From Solirubrobacteraceae bacterium (GTDB lineage: Bacteria; Actinomycetota; Thermoleophilia; Solirubrobacterales; Solirubrobacteraceae): a DNA stretch of 10,702 nt. Location: assembly GCA_017882405.1 (NCBI GenBank), contig JADGPO010000057.1:1-10702 (forward strand), read 5' to 3'. The position numbers and the translations under genes are program-made. This document shows positions 6,328 to 10,702 of this stretch, piece by piece. The notes under the pieces are model-generated. The model saw nothing but the letters and a program-made list of their open reading frames with translations, ran no database searches and was not told the DNA's origin. Numbering within the stretch: position 1 is the stretch's first letter; every line of letters begins with the position of its first letter.

Positions 6328-7926
6328 ATGGACGCCGACGCCGAGCCTCTGACCGCGCTGGAGACGTCGGCGGGCGAGGCGGGGCCGAAGATCCAGCGCG
6401 CGCTGCTATCGGTGTCCGACAAGACCGGGGTCATCGAGTTCGCCCGCGGCCTGGCCGACCTGGGGATCGAGATCATCTCCACCGGCGGCACCGCCGCCGA
6501 GCTGACCGCCGCCGGCATCGAGGTGCGCTCCATCACCGAGCTGACCGGCTTTCCGGAGATCATGGACGGCCGCGTCAAGACGCTGCATCCGAAGCTCTAC
6601 GCCGGTGTGCTGGCGGTGCGGGACAACCCCAAGCACCTGGCCGCCGCCGAGGAGCAGTCCGTCGAGTTCGTCGACCTGGTGTGCGTGAACCTGTACCCGT
6701 TCGAGCGCACCGCGGCCCGGCGGGGCGCGACCGACGAGGAGGTGATCGAGAACGTCGACGTCGGCGGCCCGACGATGATCCGCGCCGCCGCCAAGAACCA
6801 CGCCTACGCGGCGCCGGTGGTGGACCCGGTCAGCTACGACGCGGTCCTCGACGAGCTGCGCGAGTCCGACAGCCACTTGTCCGCCGGCACGCGCGAGAGC
6901 CTGGCCGCCGAGGCGTTCGCCTACACGGCGCGCTACGACACCGCGATCGCGCGCTGGTTTCAGGAGAAGCGCGAGGATTTCCCGCCGCTGTTCGTGCGCG
7001 CCTTCGAGAAGGTGCTGGAGCTGCCCTACGGCGAGAACCCTCACCAGCGGGCCGCCTACTACGAGCAGGTCGGCGCCCGGACGCACGTGCTGTCGATGGT
7101 CTCCCAGCTGGGCGGCAAGCCGATCTCGTTCAACAACCTGCTGGATCTCGACGCCGGCCGCCTGCTGCTGTCCGAGTTCCAGATCCCGGCGTGCGTGATC
7201 ATCAAGCACAACAACCCGTGCGGGGTGGCGGTGGGCTCGACGCCGCTCGAGGCCTACCGCCGCGCGTTCGCCTGTGATCCGCTGTCGGCCTTCGGCGGCA
7301 TCGTGTGCCTCAACCGCCGCGTCGACGCCGAGCTGGCCGAGGAGCTGTCCGAGCAGTTCATCGAGGTCCTGTACGCGCGCGGCTACGACGATGCCGCGCT
7401 CGAGAGCCTCGCCGAGAAGCCCAACACGCGCATCCTCGACGACCGCGAGCGCCGGACGCCCAACATGATCGAGCCTCAGCTGCGCCAGGTCGTCGGCGGC
7501 CTGCTCGTCCAGGACCGCGACTTCGACCTCGAGGAGCGCGGCGACATGCAGGTCGTCACCGAGCGCCGCCCCACCGAAGCCGAGTGGCAGGAGCTCTCCT
7601 TCGCCTGGCGCGTGTGCAAGCACGTCAAGTCCAACGGCATCGTGATCGCCAAGGACCTGGCCACGATCGGCATCGGCGCCGGGCAGATGAGCCGCGTCGA
7701 CGCGGTTCGCCTGGCCCTGGAGAAGGCGCCCGACGACGTGGCCGGCGGAGTGATGGCCTCCGACGCCTACTTCCCGTTCGCCGACGGGCCGGAGCTGGCC
7801 CTGGACGCCGGGGTCAGGGCGATCATCCAGCCCGGCGGATCGGTGCGCGACCACCTGACCGTCGAGGCCGTCGACCACGCGGGCGGCGCGATGGTGTTCA
7901 CCAGCCGCCGGCACTTCCTGCATTGA
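6328..7926 (+). CDS. purH: Bifunctional AICAR transformylase / IMP cyclohydrolase PurH
   Basis: PurH performs the last two steps of IMP synthesis: formylation of AICAR with 10-formyltetrahydrofolate, then ring closure. The 532-residue product has the MGS-like cyclohydrolase domain first (about 22-150: ALLSVSDKTGVIEFA, IISTGGTA, TGFPEIMDGRVKTLHPKLYA, NLYPFE, NVDVGGPTMIRAAAKNH), then the transformylase domain (about 220-532: LPYGENPHQRAAYY, SFNNLLDLDA, KHNNPCGVAVGS with the catalytic Lys293-His294 pair, DPLSAFGGI, VCKHVKSNGIVIA, GIGAGQMSRVDA, SDAYFPFADG, QPGGSVRD and the terminal RRHFLH). About 18-20 residues precede the first conserved block, slightly longer than in Bacillus subtilis. ATG 6328 is supported by the -10-like TAGAGT 7 bases upstream. 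The stop overlaps the TTG start of the next gene. No defects are seen. Confidence 0.98.
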   Translation: MDADAEPLTALETSAGEAGPKIQRALLSVSDKTGVIEFARGLADLGIEIISTGGTAAELTAAGIEVRSITELTGFPEIMDGRVKTLHPKLYAGVLAVRDNPKHLAAAEEQSVEFVDLVCVNLYPFERTAARRGATDEEVIENVDVGGPTMIRAAAKNHAYAAPVVDPVSYDAVLDELRESDSHLSAGTRESLAAEAFAYTARYDTAIARWFQEKREDFPPLFVRAFEKVLELPYGENPHQRAAYYEQVGARTHVLSMVSQLGGKPISFNNLLDLDAGRLLLSEFQIPACVIIKHNNPCGVAVGSTPLEAYRRAFACDPLSAFGGIVCLNRRVDAELAEELSEQFIEVLYARGYDDAALESLAEKPNTRILDDRERRTPNMIEPQLRQVVGGLLVQDRDFDLEERGDMQVVTERRPTEAEWQELSFAWRVCKHVKSNGIVIAKDLATIGIGAGQMSRVDAVRLALEKAPDDVAGGVMASDAYFPFADGPELALDAGVRAIIQPGGSVRDHLTVEAVDHAGGAMVFTSRRHFLH

Positions 7927-8309
7927 CCGATCGCCTGCCCGGGGATCCCTCCTCGCCCCACGAGCGCGCCTACGGCTTCAGCCGCATCGTGCGCGCGGGC
8001 GACTTCGTGCTGATCGGCGGCATGACCTCCGTCGACGAGGACGGAGCCGTGATCGGGGAGACCCCCTACGAGCAGACCGTCGAGATCCTGCGCAAGATCA
8101 AGCACGAGCTCGGTCGCGGCGACGTCGGCATCGCCGACGTCATCCAGACCCGCGTCTACGTCACCGACATCTCCCGTGCCGACGAGGTCGGCCGCGCCCA
8201 CGGCGAGGTCTTCGCCCAGTACCGCCCCCTGATGACGATGGTCGAGGTCAGCGCCCTCATCGATCCCCGCATGCTGGTGGAGATCGAGACCGTCGCCCGC
8301 GCGAGCTGA
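7923..8309 (+). CDS. RidA / YjgF / YER057c / UK114-family protein
   Basis: RidA-family trimers hydrolyse reactive enamine/imine intermediates such as 2-aminoacrylate; other members bind metabolites or regulate. The 128-residue product matches the single-domain family length. Family signatures are GDFVLIGGMTSVDEDG near the N-terminus, YEQTVEILRKIKHEL, IQTRVYVTDISRADEVGRAH and the closing VEVSALIDPRMLVEIETVA. Anchoring on the VEV of the family motif, the position of Escherichia coli Arg105 (ARSCVEV) is Met here (LMTMVEV); the nearest Arg lies three residues earlier, in YRPLM. This points to a RidA subfamily without the classical deaminase arginine. The TTG start at 7923 overlaps the purH stop as TTGA, so translation is coupled. 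No ATG occurs before the conserved fold, and TTG gives the expected N-terminus. Its place behind purH recalls YabJ of Bacillus subtilis, which affects purine-gene repression. Confidence 0.9.
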   Translation: MTDRLPGDPSSPHERAYGFSRIVRAGDFVLIGGMTSVDEDGAVIGETPYEQTVEILRKIKHELGRGDVGIADVIQTRVYVTDISRADEVGRAHGEVFAQYRPLMTMVEVSALIDPRMLVEIETVARAS

Positions 8310-8318
8310 CGCTGGATC

Positions 8319-9863
8319 ATGAGTAGACGACGGCGCGCCGGGCTTTGGGTGGCGGCAGGTCTGGGGGTCCTGGCGGCGATCGCGCTGCTCGTCGCGACGC
8401 AGGTACAGGTCGCCCGCGCCGCCTTCTCGGTGTCGGTGACCCGAACGCCGGTCACACGACCCCTGGCCGACGACTTTCTCGGCCTGGCGCTCGAGTACAA
8501 CACGGTCCCGCAGTGGACGGGGCCGGGCGCGGGCGGGGTCAACGCTCCGCTGGTCGGGCTCGTCCGGGCGCTGGACCCGGAGGGACGACCGCTCGTCCGG
8601 GTGGGCGGCCAGAGCGCCGATCGTTCGTGGTGGCCGGTCCCTGGCCTGGCGCAGCCGCTCGGCGTCACCTATGACCTCACCCCGGCGTGGACGGCGGCCG
8701 CCAGGACCCTGGCCCGCTCGCTCGACGCCCGGCTGATGCTCGGCCTCAACCTCGAGGCCAACCGCACGCGGATCCCGCAGCAGGAGGCACGGCGCCTGCT
8801 CACGGGGATCGGCTCTGGCTACGTGTCCTCGTTTCAGCTCGGCAACGAGCCCGAGCTCTACCACACCACTCCGTGGTATCGCGTCCTGCACGGTCGCCCG
8901 ATCCCGTGGTACAGCAAGGTGGGACAGCCGGTGTTCTCCCGCGGCCCGACCTACGACCCGCTCGCCTTCACGAGCGAGTTCTCGCGCATGATCGGCGGTC
9001 TGCCGCAGCTCGCGCTCGCCGGTCCCGAGACGGGCAATCCCGACTGGATGCTGGCGTTCACGCGCTTTGTGTCGCCCCGGCCGGGCGTGCGGATGCTCAC
9101 CTTTCACGGCTACGGCAACAGCGGCTGCGCCCGCGACCCCTCCAACCCTGATTACCCCACGATCCCGCACCTGCTCAGTTCCTTCGCCTCCCGCTCGCTG
9201 CTGGCCGGCTTCAGCTCCTCCCTCGCCCTGGCGCATCACGACGGGGCCAGCTTCCGTCTCGATGAGCTGGGGTCCGTCACCTGCAACGGCCGCGCGGGCG
9301 TCAGCGACACGATGGCCTCGGCGCTGTGGGTGATGGACGCGCTGTTCTCGCTGGCTCGTTCGGGCGTCGACGGCGTCAACCTGCACACCTTTCCGAACTC
9401 CGTCAACGGGCTGTTCGACTTCCGCCGGACCGGTGGGCGGTGGGAGGCCGTCGTCCACCCGCTCTACTACGGCGCGCTCATGTTCGCGCGAGCCGCTCCG
9501 CCCGGCTCGCGCCTGCTGCCGGTCGGCACGGGCAATCAGGAGCAGGTTCGCGCCTGGGCGACCCTCGGGGCCGACCGGCAGGTGCGGGTACTGCTCATCA
9601 ACGACAGCCTCACCGCTGCCACGAGCGCCGAGATCCACGCCCCTATCGGATACGGATCGAAGCCGGCGATGCTGCAGCGGCTGCGCGCTCCCAGCGCCGC
9701 TGCGACCGGTGACGTGACGCTCGGCGGGCGGCAGTTCGGGGGGAGCACCTCGAGCGGCGTGCTGGCGCCGGCGATGCCGCAAACCGTCACGGTGACGTCC
9801 GGCACGTTCTCGGTTTCATTGCCGGCGAGCAGCGCGGCACTGCTGGTCCTCTCCGCTCGCTGA
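8319..9863 (+). CDS. Exported GH79-like glycoside hydrolase (beta-glucuronidase/heparanase fold)
   Basis: The 514-residue product starts with MSRRRRAGLWVAAG and a hydrophobic core to about residue 27, then an Ala-rich ARAAF region, so it is exported or membrane-anchored. The middle is a (beta/alpha)8-barrel of the GH79/GH-A type: FLGLALEYN, LVRVGGQSADRSWWP, LMLGLNLEAN, SSFQLGNEPELY with the likely acid/base Glu177, LTFHGYGNSGC, and FRLDELGSVTCNG with the likely nucleophile Glu316. The spacing of the two Glu is comparable to that in GH79 enzymes. The end (about 400-514) is beta-rich (RVLLINDS, VTVTSGTFSVSLPASSAALLVL), as in the GH79 C-terminal domain. The likely substrate is a glucuronic-acid-containing glycan, but this cannot be read from the sequence. 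It starts 9 bases after the RidA gene with only a weak Shine-Dalgarno, so it is probably in the same transcript. No polysaccharide genes are nearby. Confidence 0.85.
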   Translation: MSRRRRAGLWVAAGLGVLAAIALLVATQVQVARAAFSVSVTRTPVTRPLADDFLGLALEYNTVPQWTGPGAGGVNAPLVGLVRALDPEGRPLVRVGGQSADRSWWPVPGLAQPLGVTYDLTPAWTAAARTLARSLDARLMLGLNLEANRTRIPQQEARRLLTGIGSGYVSSFQLGNEPELYHTTPWYRVLHGRPIPWYSKVGQPVFSRGPTYDPLAFTSEFSRMIGGLPQLALAGPETGNPDWMLAFTRFVSPRPGVRMLTFHGYGNSGCARDPSNPDYPTIPHLLSSFASRSLLAGFSSSLALAHHDGASFRLDELGSVTCNGRAGVSDTMASALWVMDALFSLARSGVDGVNLHTFPNSVNGLFDFRRTGGRWEAVVHPLYYGALMFARAAPPGSRLLPVGTGNQEQVRAWATLGADRQVRVLLINDSLTAATSAEIHAPIGYGSKPAMLQRLRAPSAAATGDVTLGGRQFGGSTSSGVLAPAMPQTVTVTSGTFSVSLPASSAALLVLSAR

Positions 9864-9866
9864 CGG

Positions 9867-9889
9867 CGCCCGTGTCGCCACCGCGGGCG
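9867..9889 (+). terminator. Weak hairpin after the GH79 gene, possible terminator
   Basis: CGCCCG (9867-9872) and CGGGCG (9884-9889) form a 6-bp stem, with a T·G pair inside, a few bases after the stop at 9861-9863. There is no T-run. The position suits the end of the purine transcript but the stem is short for such GC-rich DNA. Confidence 0.3.
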
Positions 9890-9927
9890 GCCGAACCGTT
9901 TCACGGCGCAACCGGAGCAATTTCACA

Positions 9928-9956
9928 CTTGGACATCGGTCCAAGCGCGCTACAGT
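9928..9956 (+). promoter_or_regulatory. Candidate promoter with a 7-bp operator-like dyad
   Basis: CTTGGAC (9928-9934) and GTCCAAG (9939-9945) are a perfect inverted repeat with a 4-base centre. TTGGAC (9929-9934) can serve as a -35 and TACAGT (9951-9956) as a TAnnnT -10, 16 bases apart. A transcript would start near 9963 and lead into the small lysozyme-like ORF. The dyad covers the -35, so a repressor site is plausible. The flanking DNA is less GC-rich than the coding regions, as expected of a promoter. Confidence 0.4.
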
Positions 9957-10042
9957 TCCGCGCTGCTCAAACGGGCTCATGAAATTGCGCCGCCCTCTCG
10001 GCGTCGGCAAGTCCGACCGCGGGCTCGTCCGCCGGCGCGGCG

Positions 10043-10255
10043 GTGCCCGCGTGCGCCTCGGAGTCGGGCACCAACTATTCGACCGGCGCCTCGAACACGA
10101 ACGCCTCCTCGGGCGCGACCGCCCGCTACCAGATCACGCCCTCCACGGCGGCTGGCTACGGCTGCGACCTGTCCACGCCCGCCGGGCAGGATGCCTGCGC
10201 CACGACCATCTACCAGCACCAGGGCGCCCGGCGCCGGGTGGGCTGCGGCGGCTAA
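10043..10255 (+). CDS. Mini lysozyme-like (Rpf/transglycosylase-type) domain, 5' end probably damaged
   Basis: From GTG 10043 the product has 70 residues and contains one compact lysozyme-like fold: ACASESGTNYSTG with the candidate catalytic Glu7, ARYQITPSTAAGYG, then AGQDACATTIYQHQGA and a Cys near the end. This order (C.SESG.NY, YQI.PST, QD..A..IY..QGA) is that of resuscitation-promoting-factor and transglycosylase-like domains, which cut peptidoglycan outside the membrane. Such proteins need a signal peptide and this one has none. The same frame reads as an Ala/Ser/Thr/Pro/Gly linker back to about 9989 but meets a TGA at 9980 with no start codon between. ATG 9979 lies in another frame, beginning MKLRRPL. 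A frameshift or deletion in the signal region is likely, so this may be a pseudogene. Four cysteines could form disulphides. A promoter candidate lies upstream and tRNA-Lys downstream. Confidence 0.5.
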   Translation: MPACASESGTNYSTGASNTNASSGATARYQITPSTAAGYGCDLSTPAGQDACATTIYQHQGARRRVGCGG

Positions 10256-10326
10256 CCCCGCCCGATCCCGGCGGCCAACCCGCCCAGGTCCGCTCTTGCC
10301 ACCGCATGCGCGATCATGAGGGCCCC

Positions 10327-10399
10327 GCCGCTGTAGCTCAGCTGGTAGAGCAGCGGACTTTTAATCCGTGGGTCGTGGGTTCGAACCCCACCGGCGGCA
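10327..10399 (+). tRNA. tRNA-Lys (anticodon UUU)
   Basis: All parts of the cloverleaf can be drawn. The acceptor stem is GCCGCTG with CGGCGGC (one T·G pair) and discriminator A10399. The D-arm is GCTC/GAGC with loop AGCTGGTA. The anticodon stem is GCGGA/TCCGT (G·T at its base) with loop CTTTTAA, placing TTT at 10360-10362. The variable region is GGGTC and the T-arm is GTGGG TTCGAAC CCCAC. The 3' CCA is not encoded (TCA follows), so it is added after transcription. The anticodon UUU reads both lysine codons. Confidence 0.97.
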
Positions 10400-10416
10400 T
10401 CAGGAAGTAGCTGTAA

Positions 10417-10459
10417 ATCACCCTATTTGAGTCGGGTGGTGCGGTTCTGCCACAGAACT
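10417..10459 (+). terminator. Two adjacent hairpins behind tRNA-Lys, possible terminator
   Basis: The first stem pairs 10417-10423 with 10434-10440 (ATCACCC with GGGTGGT, one T·G) around a 10-nt loop. The second is GTTCTG (10444-10449), loop CCA, CAGAAC (10453-10458), with a G·T closing pair and TT following. Either could end the tRNA transcript. There is no proper T-run, so the call is tentative. Confidence 0.35.
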
Positions 10460-10654
10460 TCAGTCGCTGCCGGCGCCGCGGCATATCGCGGCTGTGATCT
10501 CGGCTTAGGCCGAGCCTGCGGCCGTCCGCGCGGAGCCTTCATCTCCCGCCGACGGACGTTGCACTCTCATCCGCGCTGCGACGATGCGCTCGCGAAGTTG
10601 CGTGCGGAGACTGCCCCTGTTTCGTGAAGGCAGCCATCTCCGTCGATCTGATTT

Positions 10655-10687
10655 GCGCCCCGCGGCGAACTCGCTCAAACGGGGCGC
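10655..10687. terminator. 8-bp perfect inverted repeat at the window end, terminator-like
   Basis: GCGCCCCG (10655-10662) and CGGGGCGC (10680-10687) form a perfect stem around a 17-nt loop. On the + strand TTCC follows; on the - strand AAATC follows. It could end a gene coming from the right or the short transcript from the left. The strand cannot be decided within this window. Confidence 0.4.
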
Positions 10688-10702
10688 TTCCGGCGCGCCG
10701 GC

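Larger units (their letters stand above)
10400..10702. other. Apparently non-coding region with several short inverted repeats
   Basis: No open frame here has a start codon, family motif or convincing codon bias. The stretch just after the tRNA is clearly less GC-rich than the genes. Besides the pair at 10417-10459 it holds perfect short dyads: GCCGCG/CGCGGC (10475-10480 with 10487-10492), CTCGGC/GCCGAG (10499-10504 with 10509-10514, loop TTAG) and CGTCCG/CGGACG (10523-10528 with 10553-10558). It could be a structured RNA, tRNA 3'-flanking debris from past integration, or chance pairing in GC-rich DNA. Confidence 0.4.

Noticed and set aside
6406..7923. 505-codon antisense open frame opposite purH
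   Set aside because: It is a shadow of purH, caused by GC-rich third positions.
7767..9782. 671-codon antisense open frame spanning purH, ridA and the GH79 gene
   Set aside because: It crosses three well-supported + strand genes and shows no domain.
10296..10317. Promoter for tRNA-Lys (TTGCCA with a later -10)
   Set aside because: No TAnnnT hexamer occurs at a proper distance from TTGCCA.
10399..10402. Encoded CCA end on tRNA-Lys
   Set aside because: The discriminator A is followed by TCA, so CCA is not encoded.
9979..10410. 143-codon frame from ATG 9979 running through the tRNA gene
   Set aside because: It is Arg-rich out-of-frame translation and reads through tRNA-Lys. The domain-bearing frame here is the one ending at 10255.
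10427..10627. 66-codon TTG-started frame after tRNA-Lys
   Set aside because: It has no Shine-Dalgarno, no motif and a rare start, and overlaps several hairpins.

Overview
The window is very GC-rich, with almost every third codon position G or C, compact gene spacing, poor Shine-Dalgarno sites and at least one start that looks leaderless. This fits a high-GC actinobacterium. The gene content (a purine operon, a secreted GH79-type hydrolase, RTX-like repeats, a lysozyme-like fold) would suit the Thermoleophilia/Solirubrobacterales, but that placement is an inference and no marker here proves it.

Layout, all genes on the + strand. 1-1560 is the 3' part of purL, cut by the window edge. It is followed by purF (1597-3051), a short RTX-repeat protein of unknown role (3145-3798), a strong terminator-like hairpin (3817-3852), and recQ (3910-5712), whose start codon abuts a perfect 9-bp dyad. 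Next come purN (5709-6317, overlapping recQ by ATGA), purH (6328-7926), a RidA-family gene (7923-8309, overlapping the purH stop) and an exported GH79-like glycoside hydrolase (8319-9863). From 9864 the density drops: a candidate promoter with a 7-bp dyad on its -35, a very small lysozyme-like ORF that looks frameshifted or 5'-truncated (10043-10255), a tRNA-Lys(UUU) gene (10327-10399), and about 300 bp of apparently non-coding sequence with several short perfect hairpins up to the window end.

PurL, PurF, PurN and PurH carry out steps 4, 1, 3 and 9-10 of de novo IMP synthesis. RidA-family proteins remove reactive enamines and, in Bacillus subtilis YabJ, take part in purine-gene control, so ridA beside purH is a sensible neighbour although this copy lacks the catalytic arginine. 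RecQ (DNA repair helicase) and the GH79 hydrolase have no known role in purine synthesis. They sit in the transcription unit by position only.

I found no CRISPR array, transposase, integrase or clearly new defence system. The points most worth a second look are the recQ-purN coupling with the dyad at the recQ start, the RTX ORF that stays open back to the purF stop, the broken-looking mini-lysozyme, the arginine-less RidA in a purine operon, and the hairpin cluster behind tRNA-Lys.
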